64,000 nucleotides of DNA from PALSA-612 sp963742925 (GTDB taxonomy: Bacteria; Actinomycetota; Thermoleophilia; Gaiellales; Gaiellaceae), in NCBI GenBank assembly GCA_963742925.1, contig CAVUNV010000005.1:372001-436000 (forward strand), in the 5' to 3' direction. A program made the translations under genes and the position numbers. Positions within the stretch are counted from its first letter, which is position 1. Each line of letters starts with the position of its first letter. The notes below the pieces were generated by a model. That model did not search any database and was not told the origin of the DNA. It was given only the letters and a program-made list of their open reading frames with translations. Of the stretch, positions 16,774 to 24,752 are shown piece by piece.

Positions 16774-17187
16774 ATGGATGCCATTCAAGCGCTGAAGGAG
16801 CTCACCGAGGTCTCCTCGCAGATCGAGGCGGCGTGTCTGTTCGATTCCTCCGGCACCGAAATGGCCTCGACCCTGCCGGACGAGGCCGCCACGCAGCGGC
16901 TCGTCGAGGCCGCCGTGGCGCTCCTCGCGGAGGCCTCGAGCATCCCAACCGACAGCGGCCCACTCGCACAACTCGAGGCGGCGACGCTCGAAGGGAGCGT
17001 CTTCGTCGTCCTCGACGGGGACCGTGCGGTTGCTGCCACAACGCGGCTCGAGCCCACCGTCGGCCTCGTCTTCTACGACCTGAAGAGCTGTCTGCGCGCA
17101 GTGGCCGCCGAGGGCGACGGCGACGGCAGGCCGCGGCCGAAGGCGCGCAAGCGAGATGGGGCCAAGGAGGTGTCGGGCAAGCAGTGA
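16774..17187 (+). CDS. Roadblock/LC7-like small protein
   Basis: A 137-residue soluble protein. Residues 1-110 resemble a roadblock/LC7 fold: helix ALKELTEVSSQIEAACLFDSSGTEMAS, a central helix rich in alanine, then EGSVFVVLDGDRAVAATT and a final helix. The tail is basic (RPRPKARKRDG). Such proteins often partner small GTPases or act as dimeric scaffolds, but none is adjacent. The stop overlaps the GTG of the next small membrane gene. Family assignment is by pattern only. Confidence 0.5.
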   Translation: MDAIQALKELTEVSSQIEAACLFDSSGTEMASTLPDEAATQRLVEAAVALLAEASSIPTDSGPLAQLEAATLEGSVFVVLDGDRAVAATTRLEPTVGLVFYDLKSCLRAVAAEGDGDGRPRPKARKRDGAKEVSGKQ

Positions 17188-17396
17188 GGGCGTTGCGCAA
17201 GCTCTTCGGCTTCCTGACCCTCGTCGGCATCGCCCTGGCGGGCATCGTCGTCTACCGCCGGCGATTCGCCGCCCGGCGGGAGCGGGTCGACCTGTACTAC
17301 GAAAACGGCTCTCTCGTCTCGCTCGACGACGGCTCCGACGGCGCGGCCCGGCTGCTGCCGCTCGCGCGCGACGTCCTCCGCGCAGCCCGCCCCTAG
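17184..17396 (+). CDS. Small single-pass membrane protein
   Basis: A 70-residue protein with one membrane helix near the N-terminus (LFGFLTLVGIALAGIVVY) followed by RRRFAARRERVDLYYENGSLVSL, giving a positive-inside cytoplasmic tail. No family recognised. Translationally coupled to the roadblock-like gene (GTGA overlap), so the pair probably works together at the membrane; pyrE starts 13 bases after its stop. Confidence 0.6.
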   Translation: MRALRKLFGFLTLVGIALAGIVVYRRRFAARRERVDLYYENGSLVSLDDGSDGAARLLPLARDVLRAARP

Positions 17397-17408
17397 TCAG
17401 GCCCGGCT

Positions 17409-17966
17409 GTGGACGACCGGGAGCTTCTGGAGGCGATCCGCGAGCACGCCTACCTCGAGGGCGACTTCCTCCTGCGCTCCGGCCGGCGGTCGCGCTACTA
17501 CCTCGACAAGTACCGCTTCGAGACACGGCCCGAGCTGCTCGACGCGCTCGCGCAGCGGCTCGCGGCCAGGGTCGCCGAGGTCGAGCCCGCCGCGGTACGG
17601 CTCGCCGGGCCCGAGCTGGGTGCCGTCGCGCTGGCCGCCGCGACCTCGCTCCGCTCCGGGCTCCCGTTCCTGATCGTCCGCAAGGCGGGGAAGGGCTACG
17701 GCACGGACAACCTTCTCGAGGGCGGGTTCGAGCCGGGCGATTGCGTCTGTCTGATCGAGGACGTGGTCACCTCGGGAGGGGCTGCTGCGGAGGCCGTTCA
17801 GGCTCTTCGCGCGGCCGGTCTCGAGTGCCGGAACGCGGTCTGCGTGGTCGACCGAGAGGAGGGCGGGACCGACGCTCTCGCGCGTCTCGCGGTGCGAATG
17901 TGGCCGCTCTTCACGGCGAGCGAGGTGGCGAGCGCTACAAAAGGCCCGCAAAAGGCGCATGGTTGA
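17409..17966 (+). CDS. pyrE: Orotate phosphoribosyltransferase
   Basis: Adds ribose phosphate to orotate in UMP synthesis. The 185-residue protein has the PRPP-binding motif VCLIEDVVTSGGAA and the orotate loop GDFLLRSGRRSRYYLDKYRFE. The catalytic loop lysine is in IVRKAGKGYGT. pyrF lies 3.6 kb downstream rather than adjacent. It likely shares a transcript with the two small genes before it. Confidence 0.93.
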   Translation: MDDRELLEAIREHAYLEGDFLLRSGRRSRYYLDKYRFETRPELLDALAQRLAARVAEVEPAAVRLAGPELGAVALAAATSLRSGLPFLIVRKAGKGYGTDNLLEGGFEPGDCVCLIEDVVTSGGAAAEAVQALRAAGLECRNAVCVVDREEGGTDALARLAVRMWPLFTASEVASATKGPQKAHG

Positions 17967-17991
17967 GCGGATCCGATGCGCCTGTTACGCT
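17963..17991 (+). promoter_or_regulatory. Promoter of the HU gene
   Basis: TTGAGC (17963-17968) and TACGCT (17986-17991) are separated by 17 bases and lie about 34 bases before the HU GTG, inside and after the 3' end of pyrE. Unlike most promoters here it has a recognisable -35 box and a leader with AAGGAGGG as ribosome site, as expected for a highly expressed gene. Confidence 0.6.
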
Positions 17992-18024
17992 CCCTACGTC
18001 CCTGATCACAAGGAGGGTTGGCGC

Positions 18025-18318
18025 GTGACGAAGCAGGAGTTTGTCGATCGGGTGTCGGCACAGTCGGGGTTGTCGAAAGGCGATGCGGGCAAGGCCGTGG
18101 ATGCGTTTCTCGAGACGGTCACGAAAGAGCTCACAGGCGGCGGCCAGGTGAACTTCACCGGCTTCGGCAAGTTCTCGGCTCAGCGCCGTGCGGCACGCAT
18201 GGGTGTGAACCCTCGCACGGGCGAGAAAGTTCAGATCCCCGCCGCGACGGTGCCGAAGTTCCAGGCAGGCAGCTCGCTCAAGGCAGCTGTGAAGGCCGGA
18301 GGGGCCGGCAGCTACTAG
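18025..18318 (+). CDS. hup: HU family nucleoid protein
   Basis: A 97-residue histone-like protein. TKQEFVDRVSAQSGLSK begins the helical dimer domain, and GFGKFSAQRRAARMGVNPRTGEKVQIPA is the DNA-binding arm with the RxGxNP(R/Q)TGE signature. GTG 18025 is chosen because AAGGAGGG at 18010-18017 is well placed; the same frame extends upstream to 17959. A GGCCGC/GCGGCC hairpin (18349-18364) follows 30 bases after the stop. Confidence 0.93.
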   Translation: MTKQEFVDRVSAQSGLSKGDAGKAVDAFLETVTKELTGGGQVNFTGFGKFSAQRRAARMGVNPRTGEKVQIPAATVPKFQAGSSLKAAVKAGGAGSY

Positions 18319-18348
18319 CCGATCTGGTGCGCGAGAAGTTCCGTTGAG

Positions 18349-18364
18349 GGCCGCGAGAGCGGCC
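18349..18364 (+). terminator. Possible terminator after HU gene
   Basis: Six-base-pair GC stem with a GAGA tetraloop (GGCCGC GAGA GCGGCC) followed by TTCGACGTTTCT. The T tract is weak, so termination is plausible rather than certain. Confidence 0.45.
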
Positions 18365-18419
18365 TTCGACGTTTCTGCCGCGGCGCTCCGCCGTGGGGGC
18401 CGGGTACTCTTGGGTGTCG

Positions 18420-19022
18420 GTGGCCCGGGGTCGAATCTGGCTGATCGTTCTGCCGCTGCTGATCGCCGGCAGCGAGACGGCGCACGCCGTTCTCGGGCGC
18501 TTCGCTCCGGCCGGCTATCAGGGCGCCGAGCTCTTCGAGCGCTCCGGCACGGGCAGCGCCCTCGTGCCCGTGCTGCTCTCGTTGGCGGTAGCCGCCGTGA
18601 TCGGCGGCCTCGCGATTCACGCAACCGGCGGTCGTAGCCGCCGCGTCTCCCGGCGCGTCATCGCCGTCCTGCCCTTGCTCGTCTTCACGGTCCAGGAGCA
18701 CCTCGAGTACGCGGTCGGCCACGACCGGCTCCCGCTGACGGTGGTCACCCATCCGGCGTTCGCGCTCGGGCTGGCTCTCCAGCTCCCCTTTGCGCTCGCG
18801 GCCTACCTTGCCGCGAGGCTGCTCCTCGTCCTGGCGGCGGCGATCGCCGGCCGCCTTCCGGCGGCCGTCGGCCGCAGGCCGGGCCACGTCCGATTCTTCC
18901 CGCTCCAACCGGTGTCGAGAGCTCGCGGCTGGGCCGCCTTCCCGGCGATGCCCGCTTCAATCGCGGCCCTCCGCAGCTCGCCTTCCCATGACCTAGGCGA
19001 AATTGCTTCGAGAGGAGAACGG
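18420..19022 (+). CDS. Multi-pass membrane protein of unknown function (no stop before protease gene)
   Basis: Hydrophobic protein with about four membrane segments (IWLIVLPLLIAGSETAHAVLG, ALVPVLLSLAVAAVIGGLAI, VIAVLPLLVFTVQEHLEYAVG, ALGLALQLPFALAAYLAARLLLVL). TACTCT (18405-18410) precedes GTG 18420 by nine bases. No stop codon occurs in this frame before the ATG of the sedolisin gene at 19023, so the two frames are continuous; a lost base near the end of this gene probably hides its real stop. Family not recognised. Confidence 0.6.
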
Positions 19023-21014
19023 ATGAGCAACATCAGAGATTTGACACCGATGCGAGGGCGAGTGGGACGCACCGCCCTCGCGCTCGCACTGCTGGCCTCG
19101 CTGGTCGGGGCGGCTTCGGCGCTCGCGAAGTCGCCGACGCCCGCGACCACCTCGAAGGCAGTCTGCGGTGCGGTGTCGGCCGGGCACGCCCGGTGCTTCG
19201 CGCGCGTCGTGACGAACAAGGCCGGGAAGCCGTTGGTATCGCAGTTCGGACCGCCGGTCGGGAGCTACGGGCCGGTGCAGTTCCAGACCGCGTATGGCTT
19301 GACGGCGGCGGCCGCGGCATCGACGAACGAGGTCATCGCGATCGTCGATGCTTATAACAACCCGAATGCGAAGAGCGACCTGGACACCTACAGCGCGCAG
19401 TTCGGCCTTCCGATCTTGCCGACGTGTCCCGGAGCGTCGAACGTCGGATGCTTCAAGAAGGTGGGCCAGACCGGCGGGAGCCCGCCCCAGCAAGGGGACA
19501 CCGACTGGGGGCTCGAGATCGCGCTCGACCTCGACACCGCACACGCTGTCTGCCCGAACTGCGGGATCCTGCTGGTCGAGGCGAACACCAACGGCGACGA
19601 CCTGTACACGGCCGTGGACTACGCCGCCGCGCACAGCAGCGTCGTCTCCAACTCGTGGGGCGGCCCCGAGTACCTCAGCGAGACTACGGACGACACGCAC
19701 TTCAACCATCCCGGCGTCGCGATCACCGTCTCCACGGGCGACAGCGGGTACGGGGTCCAGTATCCGGCGGCGTCGAGGTACGTGACCGCCGTCGGGGGCA
19801 CGACGCTCACTCTCAACCCAAACAACACGCGCCTGCACGAGATCGGTGTGGAGCGGCGCCGGCAGCGGCTGCAGCACACTCGAGGCCAAGCCGAGCTGGC
19901 AGACCGACAGCGGCTGCGCCAAGCGGACGGTCGCCGACGTCTCGGCGGACGCCGACCCGAACACGGGAGCGGCCGTCTACGACACCTTCGGGCAGGGCGG
20001 CTGGCTCCAGGTCGGCGGCACCAGCCTCGCCTCGCCGCTGATCGCGAGCGTGTACGCGCTCGCAGGCGTCGGTGGAACGTCCGACTATCCGTCCTCCTAC
20101 CCGTACGCGAACGTTGCGTCGCTGTTCGACGTGGTCTCCGGCAGCAACGGCTTCTGCAATCCCACCTACCTCTGTCGCGGTGCCGTCGGCTACGACGGGC
20201 CGAGCGGCCTGGGCACGCCGATCGGGACGGCGGCGTTCGGGTCGGGTGGCCCCCCGCCGCCGCCGGGGCCGACCGTCACGTCCTTCTCGCCGACGAGCGG
20301 GCCCGTGGGCACGCAGGTCGACGTGCAGGGCACCAACTTCACGAATGCGAGCAGCGTGACGTTCAACGGGACGAGTGACCCGAGCTTCCACGTCAACTCG
20401 TCCACGGACATCACGGCCCACGTTCCCACCAACGCCACCACCGGCAAGATCGCCGTGACGACGCCGAACGGAACCGGGACGAGCGCGACGAGCTTCCAGG
20501 TGACGACCGGCGGTGGGAATCCTCCGACCGTCACGTCGTTCTCGCCCACGAGCGGTCCGGTCGGGACGAGCGTGACGATCAACGGCACCAACTTCACCGG
20601 CGTCACCTCGGTGCAGTTCAACGGAACCGCCGCGACAGCTACCTCGTCAACTCGACGGTGAAGATCACGGCGACCGTCCCGGCCAACGCGACGACCGGGC
20701 CGATCTCGGTCTCCAACGGCGACGGCACGGGGACGAGTGTCGCCTCGTTCACGGTGACGACGGGCGGCGGTGCTCCGAAGATCACGGGCTTCTCGCCGAC
20801 CTTCGGGCTCACCGGCGCGAAGATCCTGATCATGGGCTCGGGCTTCACGGGGACGACCTCCGTCAAGCTCGGCACCGTGACCGCGACCTTCACGATTCAA
20901 TCGGCGGGCCGCATCTCGGCCACCGTGCCGGCGATGAGCCCGGGGAACTACAAGTGGCAGGTGACGACGCCGGGAGGAACGGCGACGAGCGTCACCACCT
21001 TCCGCCACCTGTAG
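19023..21014 (+). CDS. Secreted sedolisin-type (S53) serine protease with IPT/TIG repeats (two frame breaks)
   Basis: ATG 19023 follows GAGAGGAG by a good spacing and begins a signal peptide (RTALALALLASLVGAASALA). The S53 core is clear: the Glu/Asp pair in WGLEIALDLD, the oxyanion aspartate in VSTGDSGYGV, and the serine in GGTSLASPLIAS. The usual long activation propeptide is absent or very short. Three IPT/TIG-like beta domains follow (TVTSFSPTSGPVGT repeated, then KITGFSPTFGLTG). Reading frame is restored by removing one G near 19843 and adding one base near 20635; joined length is about 660 residues. It is followed by a terminator and then a subtilisin-inhibitor-like gene. Confidence 0.8.
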
Positions 21015-21036
21015 CAGCCGACGAACGACGACCGCG

Positions 21037-21062
21037 GAGAGGGGCCTCACGGGGCCCCTCTC
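21037..21062 (+). terminator. Rho-independent terminator after the protease gene
   Basis: Perfect ten-base-pair stem GAGAGGGGCC / GGCCCCTCTC with a six-base loop, followed by the pyrimidine run CTTTCTTT. It separates the protease gene from the inhibitor-like gene, whose own promoter hexamer starts 33 bases later. Confidence 0.8.
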
Positions 21063-21106
21063 CTTTCTTTACGCGCGAGCCGCCCGCATCGCCGTACCCT
21101 GGAGGA

Positions 21107-21490
21107 GTGCGGGTCGTCTGCTCGACCGTCGCCTGTCTCTTCCTCGTCGGTGTCTCGTCTGCTGCTGCCGCCGGCGCCGACCACCTCCGGATCGTCGTCT
21201 GGCCGCGCGGGACGGGAGGCTCCCAGCACGTCGTCTGGACGCTCGACTGCAGGCCCGCCGGCGGCACCCTGCCGAAGGCTGCGACGGCCTGCCGGAAGCT
21301 CGCGGCACTCGAAGAGCCCTTCGCGCCGGTTCCGGGCCGTGTCATGTGCTCCCAGATCTACGCGGGCCCGCAGGTCGCGCTCGTGACCGGGACCTACCGC
21401 GGACGGAGGATCTGGGCGCGGTTCCGGCGCACCGACTCCTGCCAGACGGAGCGCTGGGCCCGCCTCGCCTTCCTCTTCCCGGCCCGGTAG
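21107..21490 (+). CDS. Secreted subtilisin-inhibitor-like (SSI) protein
   Basis: A 127-residue protein with a signal peptide (VCSTVACLFLVGVSSAAAAG) and a domain matching the Streptomyces subtilisin inhibitor pattern: LDCRPAGGTLPKAATACRKL, then VMCSQIYAGPQVALVTGTYRG and a final SC cysteine, giving the two expected disulfides. By alignment the reactive bond would follow Gln in CSQIY (Met in CPMVY of the classic inhibitor). TACCCT (21095-21100) ends six bases before GTG 21107. Position directly after a secreted serine protease suggests control of that or another extracellular protease. Family call is by motif only. Confidence 0.7.
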   Translation: MRVVCSTVACLFLVGVSSAAAAGADHLRIVVWPRGTGGSQHVVWTLDCRPAGGTLPKAATACRKLAALEEPFAPVPGRVMCSQIYAGPQVALVTGTYRGRRIWARFRRTDSCQTERWARLAFLFPAR

Positions 21491-21535
21491 CTCATGCCGG
21501 GGCGCCGGTCGGAGGACTCGCTAGCCTTCCCCCGG

Positions 21536-22453
21536 ATGGAGGCCCAGGCAGCGGTGGCGACCCGTGTGTTCGCCGACAGGCTCGCCGCTGCCGTCGTCGA
21601 GAGGCGCAGCCAGCTCGTCGTCGGGCTCGATCCCCGGCTCGATCTGCTGCCGCTCGAGCTGCGCGGCGACGCGCACACCGGGCGAGCGGCGGGGGCGACC
21701 GCGTACTCCCGCTTCTGCCGCGGCCTGATCGACGCCGTCTGCCCCTACGCCGTCGCCGTCAAGCCGCAGAGCGCGTTCTTCGAGGCGCTCGGCGCCGACG
21801 GCGTTCGCGCCTTCGAGGAGGTCTGCGACTACGCACGCACCGCCGGCCTGCTCGTGATCGGCGACGTCAAGCGCGGCGACATCGGCTCGACGGCACGCGC
21901 CTACGCCGCGGCCTATCTCGAGCCGCGCTCGGGCGAGCCGCCGCTCGTGGACGCGATCACGGTCAACACCTATCTCGGCCGGGACTCGCTCGAGCCCTTC
22001 GTCGCCGAGTGCAGGCGCTCGGGGCGCGGGATCTTCTGCCTCGTCAAGACCTCCAACCCCGGCGGCGTCGACGTGCAGGACCTGAAGCTGACGGACGGCA
22101 CGGTCGTCTGGCAGCAGGTGGCGAAGCTCGTCGCCGAGCTGGGCGAGGGAGTCGTCGGGGAGTGCGGGCTGTCCAGCATCGGAGCCGTCGTCGGGGCGAC
22201 CTATCCGCGGGCGATCAGCGAGGCCCGCAAGCTGCTGCCCCAGGCGATCCTGCTGCTGCCCGGGCTCGGCGCGCAGGGGGCGTCGCCGGCCGATGTCGCG
22301 CGCGCCTTCACCAGCGGGCCTGCCAGCGCGCTCGTCAGCGTCTCGCGCTCCGTCAACTACGCCTTCCGGGACGGCGAGGCCGACTGGCGAACGGCGGCCG
22401 CCGCCGAGGCGGCCCGGCTCCGCGACGAGATCTGGCGGGCCTCGGGCTGGTGA
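21536..22453 (+). CDS. pyrF: Orotidine 5'-phosphate decarboxylase (type 2)
   Basis: Last step of UMP synthesis. The 305-residue protein belongs to the long subfamily: LVVGLDPRLDLLP at the N-terminus, AVKPQSAFFEALG, and the catalytic LVIGDVKRGDIGSTA with paired lysine and aspartates, then CLVKTSNPGG. TAGCCT (21522-21527) lies eight bases before ATG 21536. The stop overlaps the dacA GTG, so the two are coupled. Confidence 0.93.
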   Translation: MEAQAAVATRVFADRLAAAVVERRSQLVVGLDPRLDLLPLELRGDAHTGRAAGATAYSRFCRGLIDAVCPYAVAVKPQSAFFEALGADGVRAFEEVCDYARTAGLLVIGDVKRGDIGSTARAYAAAYLEPRSGEPPLVDAITVNTYLGRDSLEPFVAECRRSGRGIFCLVKTSNPGGVDVQDLKLTDGTVVWQQVAKLVAELGEGVVGECGLSSIGAVVGATYPRAISEARKLLPQAILLLPGLGAQGASPADVARAFTSGPASALVSVSRSVNYAFRDGEADWRTAAAAEAARLRDEIWRASGW

Positions 22454-23577
22454 AGCTCGGTTTCCTGAAGCTGCGGTACGTTCTGGTCGTCGCGGCCGCG
22501 CTCGCACTCGGCTCGTCCGCGCTGGCGGCGCCGCGGGTCGGCGGGCGCGCCTACCTGGTCGTCAGCGCGAGCGGCGACACCCTGCTCCAGCGCAACGCCG
22601 ACGAGCGCGTGCCGATGGCGAGCATCACGAAGCTGATGACCGTGCTCGTCACGCTCGAGCACGCCAAGCTCGGCGACGTCGTGACCGTCCGGCGGCAGGC
22701 TTCCGAGGTCGGCGAGTCCTCGATCGACCTGCGGCCCGGCGAGCAGCTCACCGTCCGCGAGCTGATCGAGGCATGCCTGATCCAGAGCGCCAACGACGCC
22801 GCCGTCGCCCTCGCGCAGCACGTCGGCAACGGCAGCGTCTCCACGTTCGTCGCGATGATGAACGAGAAGGCGCGCCAACTCGGGCTCACCGATACGCACT
22901 TCGAGAACCCGGACGGGCTCGACGCCGCGGGCCACTACTCGAGCGCCCGGGACGTGATCCGCCTCGCCGAGATCGTCATGCACGACCCGGTCGTGCGCTC
23001 GATCGTCCGCATGCGCGTCGCACACATCACCGGTCGCACGCTGCACACGTGGAACGACCTGCTCGCGACCTTCCCGGGCCTGATCGGGGTGAAGACCGGG
23101 CACACGAACGCGGCCGGGTGGTCGGAGGTGGCGGCGGCGCGCGGCCGCGGCGTGACCGTCTACGCGTCGCTGCTCGGCGAGCCGACCCGCTCGGCCCGCA
23201 ACTCGGATCTCGCGCAGCTCCTGGCCTGGGGCCTCGCGCAGTACCGGGTCGACTCCATCGTCTCGACCGCCCGGATCTACGCGACCGCCAGGGTGCCGTG
23301 GGGGAAGCGGCCGCTCGGTCTCGTCGCCGCGAAGCCGGTCGTGCGCGTCGTCCGCGTCGGCCGGCCGCTCGTGGAGCGCGTCGTGACGCCCATGGTCGTC
23401 TCGCTGCCGGTCACGGCGGGGCAGCGGCTGGGCGAAGTCCGTGTCTACGATCGCGGCAAGCTCGTCGCCCGCTCGCCGCTCGTCGCCGACCGGTCGATCG
23501 GGCGGCCGGGCCTGATCGGACGCGTAGGCTGGTACGCGGGCAGAACGTTCCAGCACATCTGGGGCTGGGTCAGCTAG
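22450..23577 (+). CDS. dacA: D-alanyl-D-alanine carboxypeptidase (S11 penicillin-binding protein)
   Basis: Exported peptidoglycan carboxypeptidase. A signal peptide (YVLVVAAALALGSSALAAP) leads the mature domain with the active-site SITK at 58-61, SAN in IQSANDAAVA, and KTG in GVKTGHTNAAGW. The C-terminal about 100 residues form the beta-rich PBP5-type domain and the protein ends in GRVGWYAGRTFQHIWGWVS, a likely membrane-contacting end. GTG overlaps the pyrF stop. Confidence 0.92.
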   Translation: MKLGFLKLRYVLVVAAALALGSSALAAPRVGGRAYLVVSASGDTLLQRNADERVPMASITKLMTVLVTLEHAKLGDVVTVRRQASEVGESSIDLRPGEQLTVRELIEACLIQSANDAAVALAQHVGNGSVSTFVAMMNEKARQLGLTDTHFENPDGLDAAGHYSSARDVIRLAEIVMHDPVVRSIVRMRVAHITGRTLHTWNDLLATFPGLIGVKTGHTNAAGWSEVAAARGRGVTVYASLLGEPTRSARNSDLAQLLAWGLAQYRVDSIVSTARIYATARVPWGKRPLGLVAAKPVVRVVRVGRPLVERVVTPMVVSLPVTAGQRLGEVRVYDRGKLVARSPLVADRSIGRPGLIGRVGWYAGRTFQHIWGWVS

Positions 23578-23597
23578 ATGAGGATCAGGAGGCACGC

Positions 23598-24566
23598 GTG
23601 ATCGTCACCGTCACCATGAACACCGCTCTCGACCGGATCCTGACGGTGCCGAACTTCCAGCGCGGGCAGCGCCACCGGGCGAGCGAGAAGCTGACGCTCG
23701 CCGGCGGCAAGGGGGTCATCGTCGCCCGGGCGCTCAAACGACTCGGGGTACCCGTCGTCGCGACCGGCCTCGTGGGCGGCCGCAACGGCAGGCGCATCCT
23801 CGAGGAGCTCAACGAGGAGGCGGTGCTCAACGACCTCGTACGGATCGAGGACGAGTCGCGGACGTCGACCGCCGTCATCGACCCGACCTCGGGTGAGTAC
23901 ACGGAGATCATCGAGTGGGGGCCGCTCGTGCAGCCCGCGGAGCTCGAGATCCTGCGGGAGAAGATCGACTACCTGTCGCGCGGTGCCGAGATGGTCGTGT
24001 TCGCCGGCTCGCTGCCCCGCGGCGTCGACAACGGGTTCTACGCCGACATGATCCGGGAGCTGAACCGGCGCGGCGTCCCGACGGTGCTCGACACCGAGGC
24101 CGAGCCGCTGCGGCTGGGCGTCGAGGCCGAGCCCGAGCTCGTGGCGCCGAACCAGCTCGAGGCCGAGGCCCTCGTCGGGCAGGAGTTCTCCGACGAGGAG
24201 GACTTCGTGCTGGCGCTCGACACGATCGGCGAGATGGGGGCGCGCAACGTGCTGGTCAAGCACGATCGCGGCGTCTTCGCCCACCTGCGCCGGGAGAAGG
24301 AGCGGGGCCGGCCGATGCGCTTCCGGGTCGAGTCCCCGGCTGTCGACGTCGTCTCGCCGGTCGGCGCCGGCTCCGTGGTGCTCGCGGCGTTCATCGCCGC
24401 CCGGCTCGAGCGTGTGCCGCCGGACGAGGCGCTGCGCCGCGCCGTCGCGGCCGGGACCGCGTCGACGCTCGTCGTCGGATCGGGCCAGTTCGATCCGCGC
24501 GAGGCCGGCCGGCTCATCGCCGACGTGAGCGTGGCCGAGCTGGCCCCGGTCGCCGCGGAGCACTAG
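23598..24566 (+). CDS. PfkB-fold protein related to 1-phosphofructokinase, catalytic residues altered
   Basis: A 322-residue ribokinase-fold protein aligned with FruK/LacC kinases (VTVTMNTALD, LAGGKGVIVARALKRLG, FAGSLPRG, APNQLEAEALVG). Key positions differ: the substrate-binding NP is NT, the GGKGxN asparagine is isoleucine, and the catalytic GAGD motif reads GAGS (Ser259), so the base that activates the sugar hydroxyl is missing. AGGAGG at 23586-23592 gives a strong ribosome site for GTG 23598, and dacA ends 20 bases before. It may be a regulatory or non-kinase member; ordinary kinase activity is doubtful. Confidence 0.8.
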   Translation: MIVTVTMNTALDRILTVPNFQRGQRHRASEKLTLAGGKGVIVARALKRLGVPVVATGLVGGRNGRRILEELNEEAVLNDLVRIEDESRTSTAVIDPTSGEYTEIIEWGPLVQPAELEILREKIDYLSRGAEMVVFAGSLPRGVDNGFYADMIRELNRRGVPTVLDTEAEPLRLGVEAEPELVAPNQLEAEALVGQEFSDEEDFVLALDTIGEMGARNVLVKHDRGVFAHLRREKERGRPMRFRVESPAVDVVSPVGAGSVVLAAFIAARLERVPPDEALRRAVAAGTASTLVVGSGQFDPREAGRLIADVSVAELAPVAAEH

Positions 24567-24569
24567 TAG

Positions 24570-24661
24570 CACGGGGGAAACAGCCGGTTTCCCCCGTGTG
24601 CCCCCTTCCCTTCGTGGTCGCGTATCCGGCGGCCAGAGCTCCGTCCGGGCCAAGCCCGGAC
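24570..24661 (+). repeat. Two-hairpin structured repeat, copy 1 (after the PfkB-like gene)
   Basis: Hairpin 1 is CACGGGGGAAAC / GTTTCCCCCGTG (24570-24598, loop AGCCG, 12 bp). Hairpin 2 is GTCCGGGC-CAA-GCCCGGAC (24643-24661, 8 bp). The copy at 53429-53521 has the same layout with compensating changes in both stems, which argues for a conserved structure, perhaps a transcription terminator or processed 3' end. Confidence 0.7.
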
Positions 24662-24752
24662 TCCGCGGCGGCGGGTGGGTTGCGCCGGGTGGCTGGAACC
24701 AACCTCGAGCAGGTTGGGACCCTCCGAGGACGCTGGTAACGTAGATCTTCAG

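Noticed and set aside
12874..17526. A 1,550-codon open frame on the minus strand
   Set aside because: Only its last part (DUF72) and a short piece over the YihY gene resemble proteins; the rest is Arg/Ala/Pro-rich shadow of murI, rph and rdgB, typical of GC-rich DNA.
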